Assembly (NCBI GenBank): GCA_009801015.1
Contig: VHZZ01001331.1
Location: 121,186 to 145,001 of the forward strand
Reading direction: 5' to 3'
Source of the DNA: Silene noctiflora
Taxonomy: Eukaryota; Streptophyta; Magnoliopsida; Caryophyllales; Caryophyllaceae
Length of the DNA stretch: 23,816 bases
Part shown: piece by piece, positions 9,851 through 19,677 of the stretch
Layout of the letters: each line of letters opens with the position of its first letter
Position numbering within the stretch: position 1 is the stretch's first letter
The notes under the pieces: model-generated
Seen by the model: only the letters and a program-made list of their open reading frames with translations
Told to the model about the DNA's origin: nothing
Database searches by the model: none
Translations under genes and position numbers: made by a program

Positions 9851-11620
9851 TTAGAGATGTCTGAGAAATAAGGCATAAAATCAGTAGACTCCACAGTCAA
9901 TGTTTCATGTGTTCCTTCCTTTTCGCCTCTTACAGAAGAAGTGTCGGAGACTCGGAGTGGTAAGGGTAGAGTACAGAACTTCAGGTTTTATTCTCTAAAG
10001 CAACATAGATCATAACAGAGGGAACTGTTAAATTTGTCAACACCGTGAAACTAGATGGATGCATATTCCAGAACAAATATTTATTTTCACATGAATCATG
10101 GTGACCTTAGAAAACAATATTTCACAGCCAGAGTGATGTCAAGTTTCCATTCACCCAGATGCCCATCACTGCCAACATGAGCTCTTAACACAGGACATGT
10201 TAAGTTTTCAGATAAAAGAATTAAAAAGAGGGGACAATTGGTGTTACCTTTTGAAAAAGTCTGTCGTAATCCGTGATCCCATGTTGAATAAAAACAATAT
10301 TAACACAATGATCAGTGTATCTGTTCAGGCTAAGGAGCTCAAAAATAAAAAGAGCCATCAGCTATGTAGATGCCAACCTAAGCATGAAAACACACATTTT
10401 TTTACTGAATGTGCCAATACGCATAAAGTTACCAACCGTAGCACAACTTATAGCAGCCACACTAACTGGAGTAACTGCCACAGTGCCAAGTGACGACGAC
10501 AGCGATAAGTTTATACTTAAGCTAGATTTTTGTTTTCCATTTTGCAGCAAGCAAGCAAAGAACAAGAGGGACAAAACGGATATAGAGGTTGCAGCGTTGA
10601 TGAGTACTTTTTGACTTTTTATTCTTAAAAAGGTTAGGAAAAAAATACTGACTGATGCAAATCAAAGCATGCTCTTCACAAAAAGAAATCAAAGAGAGCC
10701 AAAGATAGATATGAATCGAGAACTCCCTTAAATCTGATTGGGCATTGTAGAATTCATCACTCAATCATAATTCAAGGATAGCCATACAAGAATAAAGACT
10801 AGGAACCTGTAGGTTTCCGCACTGTCTATGTAGATTGGAAATAAAAAGCAGCAGACGAGGAAGGCAGGCATGCTAGCATTTTAAACACATTCAGAGCTGC
10901 ACTAAGCACTCTATCAACTACACAAATAAATAGGCTGTAATTTGACCAAGTTATTACCCAGTAGCCTCTTCCCATTAACACGGATGATATGTACAGACTA
11001 GAGAAAATTATATTTTTGTCTGAATTTACTTTTTTTAATTTCACTGGTGTTTAATTAGCTGAACAGTGATATTATGTCAAAGTTTTTAGGAATGTGTTCG
11101 AATAACATCCAAAGCAACAAGAACCGGAAACTGAAGATATAATCTGTAATATTAGTGGAGATGAAAATCAGACTTTTGATTGAGAAGCACATCAAGATAT
11201 CGCAAAAGCTTAATTCAGTTAGTGCAAATGTAATACTCTGTATTGTAGAATGGAAGCTCTTAAAAAACTGTTGTCTCTACTTGCATTACATAAACCTATA
11301 AAGCTATAACCTCGACATGGCAGTCTTAAACAAGCATACACTACAAAGTACAAACACGGACAAATAGCTAACAAACAAGGAACTAGTGGCTATCAATGAA
11401 AATATAAAAAACAAGGTAGAAGCTATCAATCATGGACATCTAACAAAAACTTGATTGCGGCAACATAAAGCACATTAAATAACAGATACAAGCAAAAGAG
11501 AATTATAAGCCAATATTGCTAAGCATTAAGGATACTGAAAAGGTAGCGCTCCCACCAATCTAGCATATAGAGTCCAAAAGTGACATTGTAAAGGAAAACC
11601 TTGCGTTGCAACCAGTTCAT
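9851..11620 (-). CDS. ssSPT: Small subunit of serine palmitoyltransferase (ssSPT-like)
   Basis: Coding exons on the minus strand: 11620-11536, 10320-10248 and 9860-9851, giving 55 residues. The protein starts MNWLQRKVFLYNVTFGLYML and continues DWWERYLFNTLIIVLILF; this matches the plant ssSPT family (about 56 residues), including the LYMLDWWER core. One membrane helix spans about residues 27-41, and the C-terminus reads DFFKRHL. An in-frame TAG lies 9 bases upstream of the ATG, and the exon begins at 11639 after TTTAAGCAG. Established: ssSPT binds the LCB1/LCB2 heterodimer in the ER and stimulates condensation of serine with palmitoyl-CoA, the first step of sphingolipid synthesis. Oddity: if the last intron is kept, a TAA at 10244-10246 ends the protein at 53 residues. 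The second donor (GTATCC) is weak but is supported by protein continuity. Confidence 0.9.
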
Positions 11621-11898
11621 GATTACCTACGCCCAAGACCTGCTTAAACGCAGAAAAAATCCAATTGCCAGACATTAGCATTGCTATTTGCCTCGTACAT
11701 TACTGCAGAATGCTTCAAATACCGGTCTACATTTTCTCATCGCGATAAAAACTAGTAAACCTTATACTCAACCAGTAATCTACAATCTACACTGCAATGC
11801 AATGCATATCAATCAAATTTACTGACTGATTATGTATTACAATCCTGTAACCTAATTCGACGACTTTTACCCCTTCTTGATATAACTGTCAACATTTA

Positions 11899-12196
11899 GG
11901 GTGTATTTGGATTGAGAGATTTGGAAGGAATAGAAAGGGAGGGAGAGTAAGAGATTTAAAATCCATTGTTTGGATAGCAAATAAGGGTGGAAGGAAATGG
12001 AGGGGGAGGGACTTGGAGGGATCCATTTTCCCTCCTCCAAGACAAATCAAAATCTCTCCACAATAGGTAAGATTTGGAAGGAAATTGTATCAAAACACCC
12101 ACATCCCATTTGCCCTCCCGTTCCCTTACCTCCCTTTCTCTTACCTCTTTCCCCCTCTTGTCCCTTTCCCTCCACTTTTGCTATCCAAACACACCC
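11899..12196. mobile_element. Tourist-like MITE in the ssSPT 5' UTR intron
   Basis: The terminal repeats are GGGTGTATTTGGAT and ATCCAAACACACCC. The GGG...GTTTGG pattern fits PIF/Harbinger Tourist elements. The flanking triplets TTA and ATA are an imperfect target duplication. The left half is purine-rich and the right half pyrimidine-rich, so it folds back over most of its length. Confidence 0.7.
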
Positions 12197-12270
12197 ATAA
12201 GGGTAAGCAAACCGAAAATAATTGCTAGTCAAAATGCTTCAAGATGCCTTAAGAGCGGCAGTGCATCTGA

Positions 12271-12366
12271 TACTCCCTTCGTTCCAATCATTTATTTATC
12301 CATTTCTTTTTCTTAGTTAGAGGTATTTTAATCAAAACTAAACAAATGATTGAGACGGATGGAGTA
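12271..12366. mobile_element. Stowaway-like MITE in the ssSPT 5' UTR intron
   Basis: It begins TACTCCCTTCGTTCCAATCA and ends TGATTGAGACGGATGGAGTA, an imperfect inverted repeat flanked by TA. This matches the CTCCCTCCGT termini of Stowaway elements. Length is 96 bp. Confidence 0.8.
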
Positions 12367-12378
12367 CGTTATAGCATA

Positions 12379-12579
12379 ATAACTACACAATTACCCATGA
12401 ACACTTAGATCAACTGGCAAGGGGTTGTTCTAGCTTAACCAGAGGTCTTGTGCTCGAGCGAGGGAACGCAGCAGTGTTGACTCATGAGGGAGAGCTTTAC
12501 CGTCTTAGTGGTCCTACTCGGCTCGAATCCGGATTAAATCGGATGGTTTACACCAAAAAAAAATGATAACTACACAATT
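12379..12579 (+). mobile_element. SINE with 14 bp target-site duplication
   Basis: ATAACTACACAATT occurs at 12379-12392 and 12566-12579, flanking a 173 bp body. The body has a tRNA-like head (TTAGATCAACTGGCAAGG, then AACCAGAGGTCTTGTGCTCG), a further GGCTCGAATCC B-box-like motif, and a terminal (A)n run after TTACACC. This is the clearest SINE in the window. It lies in the ssSPT 5' UTR intron, opposite in orientation to the gene. Confidence 0.88.
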
Positions 12580-12838
12580 CCACACTTTATTTATTACGCC
12601 CTTTGATTCGATTTGGCCTATACACAGTTAGGCATACAATTGCGCAGGTTAAATAAGCATAATATTTATCTATTTAATCTAAAACGAAATCTAATTGACA
12701 TAAACCTAATTTAATTCAGATCAAATCAGTAATTAATTTGACATTAAATTAAAAATATAGATCAAGGGATAATAATAAAGGTAAAAACCAAAAGGTAAAA
12801 TATGACTACTACTGTAGAATGAGGTAAATATTACTTAC

Positions 12839-12975
12839 CCAAGTGAAATAGTGGAAAAATTTGGTAAAATTTGGTAGAGGACGGCGTATGAGAAACCAGC
12901 CTAACTGAATCGTAGTTCGTAGAATCGTAGCTGTATGAATATTGGTAGTTTGAATTGTAATTTGTGAAGAAGAAG
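12839..12975 (-). other. ssSPT: Non-coding first exon (5' UTR) of the ssSPT gene
   Basis: On the minus strand a CTTCTTCTTCACAAATTAC leader runs to CACTTGG and then the strong donor GTAAGT at 12838-12833. It contains no ATG. The predicted 1.2 kb intron ends at 11640 just before the coding exon. The upstream boundary is estimated. Confidence 0.6.
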
Positions 12976-12983
12976 ATTGTCCT

Positions 12984-13035
12984 TGGGCCGTAGCTCTCCT
13001 TTGGGCCTTCGTGTTGGACTTTTACAGTTTGGGCT
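12984..13035 (-). promoter_or_regulatory. Three site II (TGGGCC/T) elements, ssSPT promoter
   Basis: TGGGCC at 12984-12989 and 13002-13007 and TGGGCT at 13030-13035 (GGCCCA/AGCCCA on the gene strand). Clustered site II elements are known TCP-protein targets in promoters of plant housekeeping genes. They sit just upstream of the non-coding exon. Confidence 0.65.
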
Positions 13036-13126
13036 TACATTACTCGAGCCAATTTAGTTGACATGCTAAATATCGTCGACGAATTACTTCAAATCATCCC
13101 TGCCTCGGTTCAGATGTGGTCGTTTC

Positions 13127-13215
13127 ACGTTCGTGCCTGGTCCCGACGTGGTGGTTGCGTATTTGTTCCCAGGTGGGGATGTGATGGTAAAAATTCCTTG
13201 CCTGAGTCCGGACGT
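13127..13215 (-). promoter_or_regulatory. ACGT-core elements upstream of the ssSPT promoter
   Basis: Three ACGT cores at 13127-13130, 13146-13149 and 13212-13215. The latter two are CCACGTC in the gene direction. ACGT is the core recognised by plant bZIP and some bHLH factors. The stretch 13063-13250 is also less AT-rich than its flanks. Confidence 0.4.
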
Positions 13216-13442
13216 GGCGGCTCCAGCTTCCCCCTTTTTACTCTTATAAAAAAAAATTAATTCAGCAATTTATTAATGCGGTAGTTGGAAGTGAAGCATG
13301 ATTTAGAGTTGGCATAAAATGTGAACGAAAAAAAATCAAATTGTTCCGGGAATTTATTTACCACACGCTCATACTACTTTAGAATATTTCACGGAATAGT
13401 CGACATTGAAGTTAAAATAAGAGTCCTCATAATTTCGTTTTA

Positions 13443-13889
13443 CGGAAAATGCACGCGGTGCCCTTTAGGTTTGCGTTTTTGTCTGCAATACCCAATTTTT
13501 TTATCCGGAAAACTTTAAGAGGCCATAACTCGTGTTTACGAGTTCAGAAAATGATAATTTTTTTTTTCAAATTGATCATCTTTCCGGAAACTACGGCTTA
13601 AAGGAAAAATTTGTTGAGTTTGGAATTTGTGACCAACAGATATGGTCACTCAAAGTTTGTTCGGTCAAAAAAACCTTGACAGTCAATAACTCATAGCCAC
13701 GGGATCCAAATACGATATTTTTTTTTTTTTTGGAAATCGTAGTTCTCGGAAAGATGATCAATTTGAAAAAAAAATATCACTTTCGGAAATCGTAAACACG
13801 AGTTATGGCCTCTTAAAGTTTCCCAGATTAAAAAAATTGGGTATTTCGGACAAAATATCAAACTTCAAGGACACCGCGTGCATTATCCG
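13443..13889. repeat. Large foldback repeat, about 160 bp arms
   Basis: The left arm (CGGAAAATGCACGCGGTG ... AATACCCAATTTTTTTA ... GAGGCCATAACTCGTG ... AAATTGATCATCTTTCCG) is repeated inverted on the right, ending CACCGCGTGCATTATCCG. The spacer is about 130 bp. Arms are roughly 80-85% alike by eye. No transposase is inside. It may be the long terminal repeats of a MITE or foldback element; its outer limits are uncertain. Confidence 0.8.
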
Positions 13890-14028
13890 ATTCATTTTAT
13901 TTCGCAAGGGAAGCTCAAATATCAATTGATGTTACTTGTTACCATTAATATGTCACCACTTTTGCAATTGAATTACCTTTATATCTTCCCCCGAACTTAC
14001 CCCAAGGTAAGTGTCGTACACCCCTACA

Positions 14029-14160
14029 CAGTGGTGGAGCTAGAAATGCTCGCCCTCACTAGAGACCGAAAACTTCAAAATTTTTGGTTAAACTTTTGAT
14101 TTTTTTTTCAAGTTTCGCTTGTGATATTACTCGTTCGCCTTCATTGAAATTTCTCCCCCT
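14029..14160 (+). repeat. Truncated hAT-like element (CAGTGGTGGAGC end)
   Basis: CAGTGGTGGAGCTAG at 14029 is the same terminus as the MITE at 18527-18644, followed by a similar body (CTCGCCCTC... AAACTTTTGA). No matching right end was found, so the true limit is unknown. Confidence 0.5.
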
Positions 14161-14454
14161 TCTAATTACAAATTCTGATTCTGTCCCTGTGCCTGTCGTT
14201 GTCCCTGTATGCTCCAACTCCGTAAGTATATCACACGAGTCATATTAACATAATCCTTTTTTTTTCTTGGGTCACTAAGGTCAAGTGGTAGGAATTGAAA
14301 AACAATACATGTAACAAAAATAATGTAATGTTTTTAGTTTTGTCTAAAAACCCAATTAGAACAAGTCACAAGTCACAACAAATGTGTATGGATAGAGTCA
14401 TAGAACCATAGAGGTGTATGGGTAGCCATACTTAATATATCCCATGAATTCTCA

Positions 14455-14640
14455 TCGAAGACAGACTCTATCCGTTACAAGTTGAAGACAGATAGTATCT
14501 CTCTCATAATATACAAGTGACACTATTTATGGGGGTGCTTCATTTCTTCCACACTGTCCTCCCACTTACCTTATTATGAGAGGGACATTATCCGTCTTCA
14601 ACTTATGACGGATAGTGTCCGTCACCCACAAGACGCTTTG
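14455..14640. mobile_element. MITE, palindromic GACGGA family, copy C
   Basis: The left arm CTATCCGTTACAAGTTGAAG, AGATAGTATCTCTCTC pairs with the right arm GAGAGGGACATTATCCGTC, TTCAACTTATGACGGATAG, ending AAGACGCTTTG. The core CAAGTGACACTATTTATGGG matches copy B. One open frame (14605-14922) starts inside its right end and is not a gene. Confidence 0.8.
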
Positions 14641-14984
14641 AATATATCCATCCTAGTATCCTACGTTAACCTCACAACAAAAGCAGTTGAACTAACTCAT
14701 ATGCAAATTGATGACACTCCCATTACCATTATTACATTAGGTAAATGCGTGTTGACGTTTACAATATACACTCCATGTTCTTATAAAATGCATCCGGACA
14801 AATTGCAAGATGAATGTATCAACATCATTTCGTATAGATTCTTCCTTCATCTATTCCTAGACATTTTTGGTTATGCATTCTTATTTCTTAATCATGATTT
14901 CATCTCGGAATTAAGTAGGTAATTAGGCATTACGTATTTCACCGCGGCTCTTGCGAATGTAAAAAACTAATATTACTTCATTAA

Positions 14985-15187
14985 GGCTATGTTTTTTCTG
15001 TCTTAATTTCAGCTCATTTTAGTTTTGCTCCGCTGTATTCCGTTATGTTCTGTTCATGTTTAGTCAATTCTGTTCAGCTCATCTTTTCACGAAATTAACT
15101 TTTAATTCGGCTACATTCACTCTAGCTCGGTTCCATTCAATTTCGTTCAATTCAGCTCGTTTAATTTCAGCCGAAAAGAACATAGCC
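14985..15187. mobile_element. Tourist-like MITE with TAA target duplication
   Basis: The termini GGCTATGTT and AACATAGCC are flanked by TAA at 14982-14984 and 15188-15190, fitting PIF/Harbinger elements. The interior consists of degenerate TTCAGCTC/TTCTGTTC units. Confidence 0.8.
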
Positions 15188-15341
15188 TAAGTTACCTTTA
15201 GTTTTCTAATGGTGATTGCCCTCACTTTCGATAGGGAATACTCCTTGTCAACACCCAAAAAAAGATGTGAATCTATTGCGATTAATAAATGCAAACAAAT
15301 GTGATAAATTAAGGCCATGGTGTGTTGTCAATACGGTGACT

Positions 15342-15479
15342 CAGTGAGGATCATCTGTCCCACTTTTGTGTCTCATTCCGTGTTCCATTCCGTACACATT
15401 TTGACGCATCAACACATGACCACATTTATTGTGTATTTTTTATTTGCAGCAAGTGATGTGTATAGTTAGATCCTCACTG
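15342..15479. mobile_element. MITE with perfect 11 bp termini CAGTGAGGATC
   Basis: CAGTGAGGATC at 15342-15352 and GATCCTCACTG at 15469-15479 are exact inverted repeats around a 116 bp non-coding interior. A target duplication was not evident, so the superfamily is unassigned. Confidence 0.65.
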
Positions 15480-15968
15480 CTGTCCATAATGGATCTATAT
15501 TGTTAAATATCGATTCATATGACAGTTAACTAAATGTAAATGCAAGAAAATTGAAGTCGCAATTCATTCCAAAACTTGTATAATTAGATGAAATTTCGGT
15601 ATCATGATTGAGTCGGAAGAACTAATAATGTGGGTATCCTTTTATAGTGAAAATCATCAATTGAAAATACTAGAAAGAATTCCAAATGAAAAATCAATAT
15701 ACCAAAGGTTATCAATAACAAATAAAACATCCTCAATTCCACATACCATCTAAATATTTAGAGAGTAATAAATACAAACGAAATCGTACTTAAAAAGAAT
15801 AAGGCTCTCACAAAGCTAAAAACAATAATGTCGAGCTTTACAATGGTTCTCTAATTGAAAAAATAAAAGCCTAATACTTAAATAATTATACTACGTCTAA
15901 AAATTGAATCCATAAACACGTTGATAAAGCTTTACAATCCAAATCATAATCATCGTCATTCCTTGCTT

Positions 15969-18006
15969 TCAATAGCCCGTAGGAAACGTGCACGCCCCAA
16001 ATTCTGCATTGCAACAACGAAAATTTTAGTTAACAAAGATAAACAAATAATTGAGACGACGGGAATACCAAATTACCATAAAATTAGTGATTAAATTTGA
16101 CAAATTATATGAAGATAGAATAACTTACTAGGAGATTGGCTAACAACATGAGCAGCTCCACCAAAATCACACGTACCAGACGCACGTGCCTTTAACTGAT
16201 AATAACTGTTGAAAGCATACGAAGCATGTGCCACAAGTGATCCAGGATTGTAACACGTGGCACCGGGTTGAATCGGACGGCAGTCCGCTTGTCCAGCGCC
16301 ACAAGCCCAATCTAGCCCATTTTGTAACTTCTCCTTAGACGCCTCCTCATTAGCCACACACCAAGTCTGGCCCGTAACAATCACCTTACTCCCCTCGTTC
16401 ACCGCCGGCGCCACCGCCGCCGCTCCCGCACCCGTCAACGAGATACTATACACCTAAACTCGTAAAATAGACAAACAATTCGATTAAAATCACAATAAAA
16501 AAAATACGTAAAGATTCAGTTAAATTAGCGGTGTAATAAAAAATTCACCTTTTCTTGATTAGGGTAAAAGAGACCATAATTCCTCTCGCTAGTCGGGCCA
16601 GTCTTTTGATTCTCGTTAAACAACGCGAACAAATACACATCCAACGGGTCATTAGGCCTCAAAGGCGTCCCACCACCGGTCAAAACTCTCTTAACCAAAT
16701 TCCCGTTATACGAGGCGGCATTCGCGGCGTTAGCCCCAACCTCGTTTTCATCACCTTGAGAAGGCCACCCCGTTTCCGTTACAACAACCTTAACATCATC
16801 AAATTTCAATGCTGACATGGCAGCAAAAACCGCATCCAATTGGGCTTCAAATAAACTTGTATACTTAAGCCCGTTACCCGAATCAACAACCCCTGAATTC
16901 GGCCTAAACAGAGCGTAATCCAACCCGATCTGATCCGAATTCCCAGCATACGCGAAAAAAGGATACGCGTTCACCATCAAATACGACGACGTTTTCTTTA
17001 AAAATTCCAACATGGGTTGCACCAATGGACTAACCAATTCTTCCTTAAATGCCCCTGAAGACGAAGGGTAACTACTTCCCAAAGCATTGAACGAAATAGG
17101 TGAAGATATTTTGATAACATCGTCGAGTTTCTTCGACTTCAACGACTCGTAGAGGTTCGACATGGCGGGGACAAGGTGGGGGACAATGTTGGAGTCCACA
17201 TTAACCTCATTACCGACAGCGATAGCGGAAATGGCGGTGGCAGGGTGGTAGGGGACAATGTTGGTTTCGACCCACGTGTCAGTGTATGATTGGCTATTAG
17301 CGGCCGCTGTAAGGTTTTCGTTGGGAAGGGCGACAACGAGGGAAATACCGGAGTTGGCGAAGGCTTTTAAGACGGTCGGGTCGGTGTCGTAGAGCTTGGC
17401 TCGGGTTATGGATTGGGATTTTAGGAGTTGGACTACTTGGGTTGGTGTTGGAAGATTGTTTGCTATTCTTCCGTAGTTTATTCCTATTTTCCCTGTTTCT
17501 GTAACATTAGAAAAAATCACGTAAAGAATTAGTGTTACAATACAATAGTTCTTCATTTCATGCAATTCAAATAAACCCGACTGTCGATAGGATACTCTTG
17601 ATCAAGTACTATACGTCAAAAAGTTAATTAGTTTTGTATAATATCGATATATATTCATACAACCAGGTAATTAAGTGCATTCACTAAATAAGGTACTCGT
17701 ATATAGCATTTACTAGTAAACTACGGTTTTATATGAGTTTTTGTCTGAATATATTAGAATCTAAACTAAATATGGCAACTTGTCACACAAAAAATTATAA
17801 TAGTTGCTAAAATGCAAAAAATACAAGTAAATAAGATAATTTCGTATTATACGAAATTGCAACATTGGCTGATTATATATAAGGAGTATTTTAATGAAAT
17901 GTTGCAGTTGCACGTAATATATTAGGAGGGTGTACATACCGGCGGCGAAAGCGGAAGCGGAAAGGAGAAGTAAAGAGAAGAGAAGGGAAGGAAGATAGGA
18001 AGCCAT
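15969..18006 (-). CDS. Glucan endo-1,3-beta-glucosidase (GH17 plus X8/CBM43)
   Basis: Exons on the minus strand: 18006-17940, 17498-16549, 16453-16129 and 16003-15969, giving 458 residues. Phases are 1, 0 and 1, and every junction restores family sequence. Residues 1-22 form a hydrophobic secretion signal. GH17 begins at KIGINYGRIANNLPTP (about 26-41). The predicted acid/base is Glu120 in AVGNEV and the nucleophile Glu264 in VTETGWPS. The X8 domain (about 368-458) has its six cysteines: 371, 390, 397, 406, 434 and 452. The protein stops at FPTGY directly after X8 with no hydrophobic tail, so a GPI anchor is unlikely. Established: such enzymes hydrolyse callose in the wall and at plasmodesmata, and X8 binds beta-1,3-glucan. 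It most resembles plant GH17 enzymes of the At4g29360/At5g55180 type from memory. Regulation may use the TATA box at 18150-18157. Confidence 0.97.
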
Positions 18007-18149
18007 TGTTTTGTTTTGCTAAAAGGTGAGAAAATGAAGAAGAAGAGAAGGAGAAGAAGGGAGAATAAATAGAGGAAGTTGGGAAAGAAGTGGATGAGCG
18101 AAAGAGTGGGGGCGTAGAGGTAGTAGAGGGAGTGGGTAGGAATGGTAAA

Positions 18150-18157
18150 TATTTATA
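18150..18157 (-). promoter_or_regulatory. TATA box of the glucanase gene
   Basis: TATAAATA on the minus strand, about 145 bases upstream of the ATG, followed by a long pyrimidine-rich CTTCTTC leader at about 18010-18062. A weaker TATTTATT lies at 18064-18071 and could serve a shorter leader. Confidence 0.55.
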
Positions 18158-18159
18158 AG

Positions 18160-18518
18160 ACGGTTTAATTGTGATTTTGACGCGCTAATTTTGGGTTAAA
18201 AGGGTTAAAAAGGTAGTGTTTTTAATATTTAGTCAAAGGTTAATTAAGTGTTTTGTTTACTTTTTACCATCCACAATGCCACCAACTCATTCACACTCAT
18301 TGGCAGTTATTTTCTGGGTTTTACCATGCGGTGGAAAAATTTATGTTGTGAATATGGTTGATGATATGACGAAGGAATCTTAAGAAGACTAATTTATTCA
18401 TTTTTTTTAGTTATTATTGACAAGCTTTTATATGCAAAATATAAAAAATATCTCCGTTGTATACATAATATATAATCCGTTTTATATCAAATATATGTCG
18501 TACATTTTTTATAAAGAT
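18160..18518. other. Intergenic DNA upstream of the glucanase
   Basis: AT-rich sequence with no recognised gene or complete element. The glucanase promoter extends into its lower end. Confidence 0.6.
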
Positions 18519-18526
18519 TGCACATA

Positions 18527-18644
18527 AAGTGGTGGAGCTAGGAATGGCGAGGGCGGAAAGCGTAATGTTCTCTCGAAAAAAGTTGAAAAGTTTTAACTAA
18601 AAACTTTACCAACCGCTCCTGCTAACCCCCTTGCTCCACCACTG
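18527..18644. mobile_element. hAT-like MITE with 8 bp target duplication
   Basis: TGCACATA at 18519-18526 and 18645-18652 flanks the element. Its termini are AGTGGTGGAGC and GCTCCACCACTG. An 8 bp duplication and CAG-type ends fit the hAT superfamily. Length is 118 bp. Confidence 0.85.
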
Positions 18645-19180
18645 TGCACATAGTGTCTCAAATTTCAATAATCTCTTCGATATTTCCAATATTTTGAGTT
18701 TGGGTAACATTTGCCATCTTTGCTCTATGAATACTAATTTTAATAAGATGGATGTGTTTATAGGTCATCCAATTCGTATTTACATTTAGGTAGGACCGAA
18801 CCGCTACAACATGTTTCAAACCATTTAACTCTTTTATCTGAGACCCACATAAAATCCGCGTTTAGCAACCATATTTAGACCATACCAACATTTGATCAAA
18901 CTAATTTACATTAATTTCAAGTACTTCCACCGAACATTTTAATGTACCGATATTAATTCTCCCCACCGTTTTAATCAAAATTCTTTTAATCAACGACAAA
19001 CTATTCTTTATGTACTATTCACCAACGATCATTTCCCAAGTAATCCAAATATGTACTTGCAAAATTGAAGCAATCCAGCAGGCTTTAATGTGAGCCTACC
19101 ATACACAGTTTTTCTCTCAATCACACCATTTATGTCCCACAAAATTAAGTAGGGACTTTAAGGTGACATAATACCAATAA

Positions 19181-19350
19181 CAAAGCGTCTCCCTTGTGAC
19201 GGGTAATGCCACTCACAAAACGAATAAAGCAAAAGGTGGGGCACCCCTCCACTTGTTTTCCTCTCTCCTCTCATGGGTCATTTGTGAGTAAAAGTGGTAC
19301 CCGTCTTCTCAATGTGACGGATACCTTCCGTCACAAATGAGAATTGCCCT
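19181..19350. mobile_element. MITE, palindromic GACGGA family, copy D
   Basis: It begins CAAAGCGTCTCCCTTGTGAC and ends GTCACAAATGAGAATTGCCC. Inside, CCCGTCTTCTCAATGTGACGG and a GGGGCACCCC core recall copies A-C. The right terminus matches the sequences at 7119 and 7265, which links the two groups. Confidence 0.7.
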
Positions 19351-19677
19351 AGCAATAAACCAAATTTGTCAATGAAATGAATTTGATTGATTTTTATTGA
19401 TTTTTTTTTTTTTTTTATCTTGTTCCTAACGGATAAATGTAATAAGTCCAACAAATCAACAATTACACTTGATAAGGTGGGGTACTTTATTATAAACAAA
19501 TAAATTATTAGATTGGACATAGAGAATCAAATGGTTTGTCCTCAATTATATACAACGGTCGATTTCCAATGCAAGTGTGTTTAATTGCATATTATTGTTG
19601 TACGTTTTCTGTCTAATTTTACAAAATGGTAATATTATATTCGGCTAACTCGGAATAAGATTTATCGGACTCACTAT

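Noticed and set aside
10197..11044. Several 70-99 residue open frames on both strands
   Set aside because: They overlap ssSPT introns and exon 3 in other frames and match no family I know.
12408..12480. Possible functional tRNA gene
   Set aside because: The tRNA-like boxes belong to a SINE with poly(A) and target duplication, and no cloverleaf can be closed.
13063..13260. 65-residue plus-strand frame in GC-richer DNA, possible divergent gene
   Set aside because: It lies in what looks like the ssSPT promoter, has no conserved motif and ends in poly(A)-like sequence; it is more likely regulatory DNA.
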